DNA of 64,000 nucleotides from Buddleja alternifolia (lineage: Eukaryota > Streptophyta > Magnoliopsida > Lamiales > Scrophulariaceae): the NCBI GenBank assembly GCA_019426215.1, contig CM033405.1, positions 4,565,001-4,629,000 of the forward strand, in the 5' to 3' direction. Shown here one piece after another: positions 1 to 10,421 of this stretch (position 1 is the stretch's first letter; each line of letters begins with the position of its first letter). Under the pieces are notes generated by a model. The model searched no databases and was not told the DNA's origin. It saw only the letters and a list, made by a program, of their open reading frames with translations. The position numbers were made by a program, and so were the translations under genes.

Positions 1-67
1 TTATGCCTTTGAAATTCGAGGCTATCCAAGCAAAAATGTCCTTGTTTTCTCTCAAAAAGTTTATTCA

Positions 68-310
68 TCATGATTTCAAGGCTTGGTCTATTTGTGAGCT
101 AACTCGTGTTGTTTTTTCGGGGTCGTCAGGTGCTAGTTCAATTACCTTGTGATCTGATGGCTTGATGCGCTTTTCCTCCATTTTTTGTTTCTTGCTTGGG
201 TTTGGATCATAGTTCGAAATATTTATGGTAGAAGCCAACTTCTTCGTCCTCACTGGTTTCTTTTTTGTAGAACTTCGTTTCAACGAAGTAGTATAGCACT
301 CTCGTGCCAT
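68..310 (-). pseudogene. gypsy pol linker between protease and RT (fragment)
   Basis: This minus-strand reading frame lies directly after the protease. It contains ARECYTTSLK, which resembles the R-x-C-Y-x-x-S-L-K segment that follows protease in Tat-like gypsy polyproteins, then a Lys-rich stretch. It is one frame away from the preceding segment. No RT motif is reached before the window edge. The assignment rests on position and this one motif. Confidence 0.5.
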
Positions 311-349
311 CTCTTGGTTACATCTAACTTGTTCGACCCCTGCCTTTAT

Positions 350-786
350 TTAAAACTTCTTTTTCAGATGAGGCATAGATACCACAACTCCAAATAAATT
401 TAAGCCGGGTCGTCCCAATATTACATTGTATGCAAATTGAGCATCTACAACGAGGAACCTAATCATCTCTGTTTTCCTCATGGGTTCGTCACCCAACGAG
501 GCAGGGAGATCAATTGTTCCAATCGGAGTGATCTTAGAACCTCTGAATCCAACTAGTGGGTAGTTACTGAGCAAAGTTGCCTCATGTCGAAGTTCATCTT
601 TCGAAGTACACTTAGAAGCATGATATTGGCCGAGCTGCTATTGTCGACAAGTACTTTGTACATCGCAAAATTTGTAATATCCATTTTAATTACCATTGGG
701 TCGTCCTGTGGACCCACCACACCCTCGTAATCCTCATCACCGAAGCTTATTCGTTCACGCTTCGAATGCATGGTCATGACATGCAA
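350..786 (-). pseudogene. gypsy retroviral-type aspartic protease region (frameshifted)
   Basis: Two overlapping minus-strand reading frames (786-553 and 574-350) together carry a plant gypsy protease. The first contains an ISFGDED block and then VLVDNSSSANIM, where the family usually has D-T/N-G-S-S at the catalytic aspartate. The second contains LVGF, a GTIDLPASLG block and the conserved AYNVILGRPGLN. A frameshift falls near 570. The Gly of the catalytic triad is Ser here (DNS), which together with the frameshift suggests a dead enzyme. In a live element it would cleave the Gag-Pol polyprotein inside the particle. Confidence 0.75.
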
Positions 787-1089
787 TGTTTAAGATTGTT
801 GTTCACGTGTCTTTAATTCTCGCGTATATCTCTTTCAAGCATTTTGTGAATCTTCATTGGTGGGACCACCAGCTATTGTGATAATTTCTCCATGAAGAGG
901 TAAATTGTTGTGCGCATTGTTCTCTTCCTTAGGGTTTTGATCTCAACATTCGTCATGTCGTCTGTTGTCCTTACGACCTCGATTGTCATAATCATCTCTT
1001 CGTCAATAATTATCCCTGCCACGATCTCTAGAGCGACTTTAATCTCTTCGACCTTGTTGTTCCGGAGATTTAGGCGCTTCCTGCCTCTC

Positions 1090-2446
1090 TCGAGCTTTAT
1101 GGTCGATGAATTGTTGCAAATATCCTTGCTTAATTAATCTCTTGACCTCATCTTTTAATTGAAAACATTCCTTGGTGTCGTGGCCTGTATGTTTATGGAA
1201 CCTACAATATTTGATTGGATTTTATTTTGCTCTTTCCTTCATGGGTCGTGGCCATATCAGCGTATCTTTGTTTTCGATGGCCAGTAAAGCTTGCCCCCTC
1301 GATGTATTTAGCGGTGTATAATTCTCGAACCTTGTATACTGAGGTCTGTCGTGCTTGTCCAGACGATCGCTTCTCAAACTTTGATTCTTCTCTTGAGCTT
1401 TGTCTTTCAATTATTTCTGGATTCTCCGTTCTTCCCTTTTGAGTTCGTCCATCTCCTCTGCATAAATGTACTTCTGAGCTATCACCATGAGTTCTTCCAT
1501 ATAAGATTGGCGATCTCTGATTAGGAAATAGTCCCATTTTGAAGGCATTTATCATCAAATTGATTTTTATCTCATTAACATCTAATGCTTCACTGTTAAA
1601 ACGATCAACGAAGGATCGTAAGTTCTCATCCTTTTTTTTGCCTTATACTAAACAAGTGGGCCACAGATTTGGCATACTTTTGCTTGCTAGTGAAGTGATA
1701 TTCAAATTTACGCATGAATTGTATGTAGTCCACGATGCATCCCGTGGGCAGATGTGTAAACCATTCTTGGGCTCCACCCGTAAAGGGTCTTTAAAAAGAT
1801 TCTACTGTTCAGTGCATCTGACAAGTTATGCATTGTCATTTGGTTTTCATATGCAACAATGTGCTGCTTAGGATCTATCGACCCATCATACTTCGGTAGA
1901 TCGATAATGCGGAAATTTCCCAAAGACTCTGACAAGATTTCTTCACAAAAGGGAGAGTTTCTCCTTTGTAGGGCTGAGACAGGTCGAAAGACTCTCTTCA
2001 TTGTATTAGGTGATTCATTCACCTCTTCATTTATAGCATTTTTTGCCTTCTCCCCCTCATGAAGTGAACGGGTGCGGCTTTCAATCTCCTCTTCGAAGTT
2101 TTGCCCTCGATCTTCCCTGCATGCCTTGTTGTCTTGGGTTTTCTTAGCCCTATCCATCGTAGGAATGGACTTTTGGAATAACCTACGAGGCGTAACAGGA
2201 TCGGGATTAACTTGTATAGTCCATAGTCGGAGCGTTTGCCAAATACTCTTGTAGAGCTTTTTGAGTGCATTCTTGAATTCTTTGCTGGAATTGCTCATGT
2301 GTCATTGTTATGATGGGTTCATCACCCCTTTCATAGCCCGGAGGTGGATCTACCTCGGGATTTAGCGTATGAGGTGCTTCTTCATTTTGAAGTCCTTTGT
2401 TTCGGCGGTTGCTTGATTCCTCTATTTCTTGAATTCGATCATACAT
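1090..2446 (-). pseudogene. gypsy gag (capsid/nucleocapsid), frameshifted
   Basis: The start is the minus-strand ATG at 2446, just after the PBS. The first piece (2446-2207) is hydrophilic, with PPPGYERGDEP and a Gln/Glu-rich helix. The second (2298-1708) reaches the Retrotrans_gag domain with LPKYDGSIDPKQHIVAYE at roughly 1900-1830. The domain continues in other frames through about 1560, then MINAFKMGLFPNQ. Around 1205-1110 a CRFHKHTGHDTKEC block is the Cys/His zinc-binding motif typical of this gag. At least three frameshifts make it non-functional. In live elements this protein forms the particle and binds the RNA. Confidence 0.75.
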
Positions 2447-2463
2447 CGAAACTAAGTAGACGT

Positions 2464-2480
2464 TTCCACAGACGGCGCCA
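2464..2480 (-). other. primer-binding site of gypsy element
   Basis: The minus strand reads TGGCGCCGTCTGTGGAA, a word that recurs just inside the 5' LTR of Tat-like gypsy elements and pairs with a tRNA 3' end to prime minus-strand DNA synthesis. It lies 2 bases inside the LTR end, as expected. Confidence 0.75.
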
Positions 2481-2482
2481 AC

Positions 2483-3038
2483 TGATCTAGGTTGTATTTT
2501 GTTAGAGCAACAACATGGACCAGTCGAGGTTCGGGTAAGACCCGACTCGGAGATTAGTAGATTATAGACTGCACTTTAATGAAGAGCTGTCTACGTACCT
2601 CTAAATGGGATCAAGTCTAACATATTTCAAATTAAATAAAGGGTCTTAACATAAACATCGTAATTTATAAGTGGGTCTACTCAGGATTTAGGTCAAAGCT
2701 CGTAGCTCGGAGCTACAGTGAAGTTAGTAATGAATTTAGTGAATAGTAATTGCCTGTGTAATTTGAGCACTTGTGTATATATTTATAGGTGACACCGCGT
2801 ACGGATATGTGGATGACATGTGCATTTGTCCAGATTGGGACACGTGGAAAGATTGGACGACATATATAGATCGGGTCATGGCTCGGGTCGTGGGCGACCT
2901 AGAAACATAGCGCGAATCTTCCTCTTGTGATGGGCGGACTTCGATTTTGGATTCTTTTTTACATTTGGGCCTTGAGATTTAATTCCTTGGGCCTTTTTAG
3001 TATATATTGAAATTATATGCCCAAATTTGGGCATATCA
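2483..3038 (-). repeat. 5' LTR of gypsy element (556 bp)
   Basis: The ends are TGAT and ATCA, a 4-bp perfect terminal inverted repeat around the usual TG...CA. The right boundary (minus-strand start) begins TGATATGCCC. The LTR end abuts the PBS. A TATAAATA box lies on the minus strand at 2787-2780, consistent with a U3 promoter. A 22-bp perfect palindrome sits at 3015-3036, just inside the LTR start. Confidence 0.7.
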
Positions 3039-5095
3039 TAGAGATTTTTGTGACATATGTGCTAAACGTATAAGTAACCATTAAAGAACTTCAGAATCAC
3101 ACGATTAGTTTAGAGAAGGATTGTACCAGAGTAGGAATTGTATTTCTTTGTGAGTGCTTTATTTATTAGTTTATTTTGTTATGCAATTTTTAATGTCATT
3201 GTCATTCATATGGACACGATTATAGCATAAATGTAATCCATATAAATTGTTAAACATGCTTATGTGATATGATTTATATGTTGTATCCTATCATGAACTT
3301 GTGATTAAGATAATGTGTTCTTTGAAATTTGATATGTAACCTTTTATATCTATGTGAAACGTGTTATACGTTATTCGATGCATCAATGTGAAAGTGGATG
3401 TGATATTCATGTATTCAATTTGCAATGTGGATTCTGATAACTTTATGGAGTTAAGTGCTACACCGTGATCACTATGTTGTGTTGTTGAGGATGCTCCGGT
3501 GCTTCATGTGAAATAACGTTGAGACCCACCTCTAGATTCCATATGAGTATGTCAGGGTGCCACTTATTTTTATATCTATTCATATCGTCATTATATTTGT
3601 TCGAGTGCGGGTTTGGAGGCATTTCAAATTGTTTCATTGTTATAAACGATTTTGGTATATTAATTTGATCTTTCCGATATTGGTTATTAGGCTCTGGGCT
3701 AGATGGTTCGCGGGGTTAGCTGGCTAGCATCAGGTTGCTAGTAGATTGGCTTCGCCGTCTAGTGCCAACTTAGGGTGTCCATTCATGGGCGGGATGGAGG
3801 TTTCCTGTGCCTGTGATCGACACAACCATGTACCTAGGCATGACCAGTTCATTTGTTCTGTAAGGTCGCTCCTTGCAAATGGCGGATAAGGTAGTAAACG
3901 TTTTGTTGTGAGCCATAAGGTGGTTTATCTGATCTGATTCCGATTTGTGCCTGATTTGATATTAACATACTATTTACAAACTTTTTGTTTGTACATAACT
4001 GTGTTTTTATTGATTGGATTATTTAATGATTGTTATGTTCTACTTGCATGAATCGTGCATCACGAAAGTAATATTATTATGTCCATTCATAACACCGCAT
4101 ATGTACACACTGGCGTTTACCAGGCTTAGTAACTCATCACTCATGTCTCCCCTTCCCTAGGCAAAGATGAGATAGATTGAATGATAGATGAGCTTTGATG
4201 ATATAACATCAAGACAACCAACCTTATCCTTTCAAAAGTCATGATCTTTTGAACCCAAAGTTTTCCAGATAAAAGGTGACGTGATAGATTAGCTGGTTGT
4301 GATTAGATAAAACTAGATTGATGGAATGAAAGGTCGTGTCTTGTTTCACTAGTGGTCTTGTGTTTCAATTGTAGTAGAACTCTAAACTAGATTATTGAAC
4401 TATTGGATTTTGTTAAATTTATGCGAGTTGAGATTTTAAATAATTATAATAGTAGGCAAGTGAATGGGATGGGGGCATGCCAACCTGTTATATAGGTAGA
4501 ATGGTTCTGTTGGTCTCGATCCACCCAATAGTTATCTAACCATATGAGTCCTCTGCATGTAGGGCTGAGATACATATCAAACAAATTGATACATGACTTG
4601 AAATTGATGGATAAAAAATTGTTTGAGCTTGGTTAATTTAATATAAGAACCCAAAATTTTTCATTTATTTTTGTTCGATAAGATTCAAAGTTCAGCTCAT
4701 CTCGAGCCTGATTAGTTAAAAATGATGAGATATGTGTCAAAGGATCAAGTTATTCGAGTTCGACGCGTGTGTTCAATAAGCACTATCATTAGCAACAAAA
4801 TCAAGCTCAAAACAAGTTCGAAAAATAATTTGTTCGACTCATTTCAGTTACATCCCACTCACATGATTATTTAAAGTTATATGATGTAAATTAAAACAAA
4901 ATATACATTCACATCTAACCCAGTAAAATCCATATTATTTTTCAAGATAGAATCAAGGGTTCGTTCGAACCTACTTTTTCTACAATGAAACGTAAAGGAA
5001 ACACACACAATGTCTTAATGTCACCAACACAAAACTAAAGGTTAGGTATATACAATTGTCTAAATCCTCTATATCAATTTATTTTTCATCATTTA
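3039..5095. other. gene-free stretch
   Basis: There is no ORF of note on either strand. 3650-4150 is slightly more GC-rich and looks like decayed repeat or LTR sequence, but I cannot assign it. 4600-4870 contains degenerate CTCGAG/TTCGA words like those at 54225-54560 and may be the same dispersed repeat. Confidence 0.5.
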
Positions 5096-5563
5096 TGATG
5101 ATGTATAAAAAACGAAGGACTAGATCTAAGAAATTACAATGCAAAAAAGGCGGGATCCGAGAACGAACGATCGTCAAAGGTTGGATCCGAGGATAACCGG
5201 AGATTTGTGACAACCCGCAAAAAAGAACCTCGGGGTCGTTCCCTGGGGTAGGCCCTCTGATGCTTCAGTTAGAACTTGTGAGTTGGCGGATTTGAAAGTG
5301 AAAGATTGGAAAAAAAAGAATCCCTTACCTGGAGCCGAGGTCTCTTATTTATATCACGTTAGACCTTAGATTTACCCTAGATACGGAAAAGGACTCCTTG
5401 GGAGGTTGGGATCCTTAGTTAAGTTGAGTCAACCCAAGAGACCTTGGCCAAATTAGAAGACCTTAGCCTTTAGCCCCTCGACTTAATTGTAATTGGTGCA
5501 CACCTATCAAATTCAGGTGACGCCATGTGTCACTTGATAAAATTACGAAATTACTCCTCATCA
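5096..5563 (-). repeat. gypsy-type LTR, family B, minus orientation (468 bp)
   Basis: Read on the minus strand the LTR runs from TGATGAGGAG to ATACATCATCA, so the ends form a 6-bp inverted repeat (TGATGA/TCATCA). Just outside its minus-strand start is a purine tract (GTGGGGGG, 5575-5568), as expected at a 3' LTR. A TATAAATA box lies at 5353-5346 on the minus strand. Two plus-strand relatives lie at about 6290-6640 and 6648-7020. Confidence 0.7.
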
Positions 5564-6289
5564 CTTGCCCCCCACTTCTAGAGCACGAATAAAAATTACA
5601 CTCTAGAAGTACTCAAAATTTTATCACGATTTTGCATGCGATATCTATACCGCGCTATAGAATCTCTTTTGTCCTTTAGTGGGACTTCCATCTATAAAAA
5701 CCTCCTCAAGTAAATTCTCTTCATTTACCATTTTACTCTTGTAAATTCTTGGAGAGGGAGAGGTAGAAAAATAGATGTTCCATTGCTGAGGTATACTCCT
5801 TGGAGAATTTAAGGTGGTGCCGAGCTCCAGACGTTCGTAGTCCTTGGCTAAAAGGTTTGTCATTTTCTCCAAACAAGCTTCGAAATGATATTTCTATCCT
5901 TAGCATGATTTAACTACCAAGGTCTATAATTTCTTCATTTTTCTCTGTGTATAATACACATCATGCCTACATGTAGAAAAATAAATCTTCATACTTTAAT
6001 GCCGAAGTTGCCAAGGTCTACTTAGCAATGTCTTTAGAATTTTCGGTCCTTAGCTTTTTCATGGCAATGTCCTTAGAATTTTCAGTCCTTAGCTTCTTCA
6101 TGACCTCCTTTGCATGGTAAAGTAGTTTAGTGCCCTTAACATGTCTTGGTAGATAACTTTTCTTTGTAATTTTCCTTAGAGAAGAATTCGTCCAAGGAGT
6201 CCTTTGCCAAGCAAAGGACTTCCACTTTAATCTCTTTTTTATCCAAGATGTCCAAGGTCTTGTCCTTAGCAAATAAAACACCTTGACTT
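5564..6289 (-). other. internal sequence next to family-B LTR, with 39-bp tandem repeat
   Basis: This lies between the inverted LTR copies. It has two short minus-strand reading frames (5872-5645 and 6281-6018) with no recognised domain. The second contains MKKLRTENSKDIA twice in a row, coded by a 39-bp tandem repeat at about 6026-6103. CCAAGG/CCTTAG words are frequent. It may be the 3' internal end of the element whose PPT is at 5568-5575. No function is inferred. Confidence 0.4.
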
Positions 6290-6640
6290 AATTATTTGGC
6301 TAAGACCTTTTGGTTGGATTTTACTAAAGATCCATACCTCCCAAGGAGTCCTTTTCCGTATCTAGGTTAAATCCGAGGTCTAACGTGATATAAATAGGAG
6401 ACCTCGGCTCCAGGTAAGGGATTCATTTTTTTCGATCTTTCACTTTTAAATTCGCCATTTCTCAAGTTCTAACTTAAGCATCAGAGGGCCTACCCTTGGG
6501 GACAACGTTCTGTTTTGCAAGTTATCACAAATCGCCGGTTATCCTCGGATCCAACCTCTGACGATCGTTCATCCTCGGATCCCGCCTTTTTTGCATTGTA
6601 AGTCCTTGGATTTAGTCCTTCATTTTTTTATACATCATCA
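6290..6640 (+). repeat. family-B gypsy LTR, plus orientation, 5' part diverged
   Basis: From about 6333 to 6640 it matches the reverse complement of 5096-5330 closely, including the GATATAAATAGG promoter block and the ACATCATCA end at 6640. Upstream of 6333 the match weakens. The outer LTR start is missing or too diverged to see. Confidence 0.65.
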
Positions 6641-6647
6641 GTTCAAG

Positions 6648-7020
6648 TGATGAGGAGTAATTTCGTAATTTTATCAAGTGACACGTGGTGTCTCTTGAAT
6701 TTGACAAGTGTGCACCAATTACAATTAAGTCAAGGGGCTAAAAGCTAAGGTCTTCTAATTTGGCCAAGGTCTCTTGGGTTGACTCAACTTAATTAAGGAT
6801 CCCAACCTCCCAAGGAGTCCTTTTCCGTATCTAGGATAAATCCGAGGTCTAACGTGATATAAGTAGAAGACCTCGGCTCTAGGTAAGGGATTCTGTTTTT
6901 TCGATCTTTCACTTTCAAATCCGCCATCTCCCAAGTTCTATCTTAAGCATCGGAGGGCCTACCTCTGGGGACGACCCTGGGGTTCTGATTTACAGGTTGT
7001 CACAAATCGTCGGTTATCCT
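6648..7020 (+). repeat. family-B gypsy LTR, plus orientation, 3' truncated
   Basis: It starts TGATGAGGAG at 6648, only 7 bp (GTTCAAG) after the end of the previous LTR, and matches the family until 7020. There it is cut, and unrelated sequence starting TGTTAGTATGC follows. The missing tail is not seen anywhere downstream. Confidence 0.7.
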
Positions 7021-7543
7021 TGTTAGTATGCATTTTATGCATATTTTTCATATATTTCCTTTATTCTTTTATTGGTATTTAAGTTTAAATGATAGATATT
7101 TAATATGATTTTTATTTTGATAGGTGAAATTTCAAAGAAGAAGAAAAAGGAAGAAAAAGATGGAGAAAAAGAAGAAAGGATGGAAGAACACGTTTTTTTT
7201 TTACATAAGAAGTGGAGGAGAAAATCCTATTTTTTAGGAGTTTTATTTGTATTTTCCTTATTCCATTAGAATTAGAGTTTTATTTAGTTAGGAGTCTTTT
7301 AGCTAGGCATAGATAATTAGATTTGTTGGAATTTTATTCTCTCTCTCTCTCTCCTACACATTTATATTACACGTTATATTCAAGGGAGAAGAAGAAAAAT
7401 TCTACATTTTGTTCCATTGAAGATGTATTGCTACAAGGATGCCTCTGTTCGCGCAGCTATAAGGGCGGTACAGTAATACGCCCAAGAACATCCGTCGCGA
7501 GCATCAGTCAGCAGGGGACAAGACCCCCAAGTAAGAAACCGTC
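7021..7543 (+). repeat. LTR-like leader upstream of gypsy gag fragment
   Basis: It starts TGTTAGTATGC exactly where the preceding LTR is broken, which suggests an element terminus. It contains a purine-rich block (7137-7190), a (CT)n run (7338-7356) and then GC-richer sequence leading into gag. I see no clear LTR 3' end, tRNA-like PBS or second copy in the window, so calling it a 5' LTR is inference. Confidence 0.35.
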
Positions 7544-8724
7544 ATGAGGCTCCCCAACCTTAGGAGAAGGCGCCGCAAGATCCGCCCCCTCCATCTGGTC
7601 GCAAGGGTTTGGAGCCTCGCGAGAAGAGTCGCCCCTATCGAGGAGCGCCTCACCAATCTCTTCGCTGAGGTCATGAATCCTTGACTCCCGGTGGGATTGG
7701 CTCGAGACGATCCAATTCAACCGTCAATGGGGCAGCAAGGGAGAGAGAGGAGAACAGCGTGGTCTCATCGCATAAGAGGCCACCTAGAGGAAGAGATATA
7801 AAGATAACACCTCCTCGATCTCCTTGTCGGGGACAAGCTTCTCTGACCTCTGAGAAGGCTTTGTCGAGGCAGGATGGTCATCGTAGGCACACCCCTCGCC
7901 CCGCAGTGAGCTCGGAGAACGTCGGGAGATATGCAGTTGGTGCCACTGGCCGTGGCTCCTTCGAAAAGATCTCTGTTCTGCATAGCAATTCTGGCAGAAT
8001 CATTATCGCCCGGGTTGAAGATACCCCTCCTGAACGAGTATGAAGAAGTGGGAGACCCCCAAGAACACATTGACAAGTTCAACGCAAAGGCTGATATGTA
8101 CGACATCAGTGACGCAGCTTACTGTAAGATCTTTCAGACCACCCTCTCAGGAAAGGCCCTGAGCCGGTTCAACCGACTGCCTGCCGGAACTATCACCGGC
8201 TTTGAGCAGCTAGCTGAGCGCTTCTTTAATCATTTCTCCATGAACAAGAAGTATCCTAAGACAACATCTTTCCTATTCACGATGGTTCAGAAGAAGGAGA
8301 AGTCCTTGAGAGAGTGCAACGCTTCTCTAACGCGGTATCAGAAGTGCCGCACGTGAATCATGAGCTATTGTCTGGAATTATACAAAGGAATCTACGCAAT
8401 GGTAGGTTCAAGGAGTCAATCGCTAGAAAGCCCCCGTCAACTATGGAAGAGTTGTTGGCAAGAGCTGAGAAGCATATAAGAATTGAAGAGACTATCGGTC
8501 CACTCGAGAGTGAGGGCGGTAGCACTAAAGAAGCCAAAAAGGAAGTATGGCAACAAAGATCCCACTGACAAAGGGAAGCTAGCCGCCATCAACATAGTCT
8601 CGCTCGAAGAGACTCTCTTGGGGGCCAGGGTCCAAGCATCCCAAGGACTCCCACTAAGTAGCAGTGCCCCGGCAATCGAGCCAGACGTAATGGTATGTGA
8701 CTCCCAGGGTCCGACTAATGGATG
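7544..8724 (+). pseudogene. Ty3/gypsy gag fragment (Retrotrans_gag), frameshifted
   Basis: The reading frame at 7931-8356 carries the core plant gypsy gag block: ILAESLSPGLKIPLLNEYEE, then GDPQEHIDKFNAKADMY, SDAAYCKIF and LSRFNRLPAGTI. A frameshift near 8314 moves into 8314-8568, with VPHVNHELLSGIIQ and a PPSTMEELLARAEKHIRIEE tail. The piece before 7931, from an ATG at 7544, is Arg-rich and broken by a stop at 7682. There is no zinc knuckle, protease or RT after it: the frame ends at 8725 and non-coding sequence follows. This looks like a pol-less or deleted Tat-like element. Confidence 0.75.
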
Positions 8725-9125
8725 AGCCCTGTGAGGTATTGAAAGGTAAAACTCTACTCTATCCCTTAATTCAATTAAAAGACAACATCATGTTGGCCAC
8801 GAGCCAAGTGTTGAAATTTTATTTACTTTAAGTTTTGAGGTGCCTAAGTGCACCCAAGAACGTTATATGTTTGAGATGCCCACGTACATCCCCTTAGTTT
8901 ATTTCGGATCATAGATGATTGAATATTTTTATTGAAGTGCTGGCGAGCACCTCCCTTCATTTCTTTTATGATGAATGTTACCTAGGCATGAAAGCATGCG
9001 AACTTGATTAGCAGGTAGACTACTACCCCTAGGTGATTATAGAACGCCTAGAACAAATGCCCCTCAGACATATCTCATCCGACAGAGGCTATCACTTAGT
9101 TTATTTTAGTAGTTAGATATACAAC
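8725..9125. other. non-coding internal gypsy sequence
   Basis: No reading frame and no pol motif is seen. Words such as GTGCACCCAAG suggest decayed retroelement sequence. It ends at the ACAAC target site (9121-9125) of the inserted Angela-like LTR. The host element resumes at 32686. Confidence 0.4.
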
Positions 9126-10421
9126 TGTTAGAGTATATGCCCTCGAATGCCATAAAGATGATAGATTTATAGGGCATAAACATTGTAACTAAACTATGGT
9201 TTTTCTATTAATATAAGGCAGTTGATTGTTGTTTTCTTATAGGCATTTATAAGGTGTGAATAAACAACGTAAAGTCCTTGATGACAAGGCGAACCTTCTA
9301 CCTCCTATGGGATAGGAGGAAAGGCACTAGAATGGTTTGACACTTGACATCTAAAAGGGTTCGCAAGTCTAAGAAATATTGATTGGGCATCAATAGTGAA
9401 TAAAGACTTGTATGATGTAAGTTTCGACAGAGAAAGTGTCAGTCGTACACTATGGAAATGGTAGTGGGAACTTATATCATAGACGTGTCAGTTGGACTGA
9501 TATGTTCGAACACGGCTCACATCAGTTCATCACATGGGTATTCACTCATTGACGGTCAATGATGAAACTGATAAGTAGTTATAGGTACGTGTGAACCTCT
9601 GACCTGAGAAATCGAGTTGAAGATGTACTTGTGACATCAAGTCTGTCATTAGAGTAGTTAGATTCAAATCACCTGTTGGTGGAATCGACCTCGAAGTGCG
9701 ACTTGATGGGCAAGTAGCATTGTTAACTGATTTGCAATATGGAATTTATTCTCTCATAAGTGAATGAGTAAAATATCCTATGCGATCATGAATAAGTGAA
9801 GATGAAAGTCTTTGGCCAAAGCATTTAAATACCTCGACTTATTATGAGTTTAGGCATATGGTCAAGTTATATGAGTTTGACTTTAAGCCATAACTCTTAC
9901 TTGACTAGGATATAAGAATAAAAAGTTTATACACGTACGGTATTCACGACGTAAATGTTTGGAATGATCCTATTCATTCGTTCTCAATTGGGTTACGGTG
10001 TGAGCCACGAGACTGGCTAGGTGTCACTCACACCCCTTTGGATTCCTCCCAATTGCCTTTTGAGACGAACCTAAAGAGTCGCGCTTAAAGGAAGTGCAAA
10101 AGGAAAAATATGGGAAAAAGACTTGAGAAAAATTCACGGCATTGGATGCCGTAATTAATTAATTAATTATTGGATAATTTAATTAATTAATTAAATTAAT
10201 GAGTTAATTAATTTCTTGGAGAAATTGAATTATAAATTAATTAGGAATTGAATTAATTGGATTATCAATTTATTTATGAGATAAATAAATTATCCGATTA
10301 ATTAATTAGCAAGCAAAACGAAAGCCCGAAGGCTTCCGAGCCCACTAAGGGGCGGCCAAATAGACGCCCAAATAGGGCTCTTGCATGCTAGTGTTATTGT
10401 TTCATAATGATATAAATATAT
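9126..10421 (+). repeat. solo copia (Angela-like) LTR, left part, interrupted
   Basis: It starts TGTTAGAGTATATGCCCTCG, like Angela/BARE-group LTR starts, and is preceded by the target site ACAAC (9121-9125). It is broken at 10421 by the Sirevirus and resumes at 32367, ending in CCCAACA at 32680, followed by the second ACAAC (32681-32685). Rejoined, it is about 1.6 kb, a usual size for this group. The group name is from end motifs and length. There is no internal region, so it is a solo LTR left by LTR-LTR recombination. A TTAATTAA-rich stretch lies at 10155-10310. Confidence 0.75.

Larger units (their letters stand above)
1..3038 (-). mobile_element. Ty3/gypsy (Tat-like) element, 5' part, runs off left edge
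   Basis: On the minus strand the order is LTR (3038-2483), primer-binding site (2480-2464), gag (2446 to about 1090) and protease (about 786-350), with further polyprotein sequence to position 1. RT, RNase H and integrase would lie left of the window. The frame changes several times, so this is a decayed copy. The PBS word, the gag motifs and the protease context fit the plant Tat-like gypsy group; the lineage is judged from motifs only. The far LTR and target-site duplication cannot be tested here. Confidence 0.8.
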
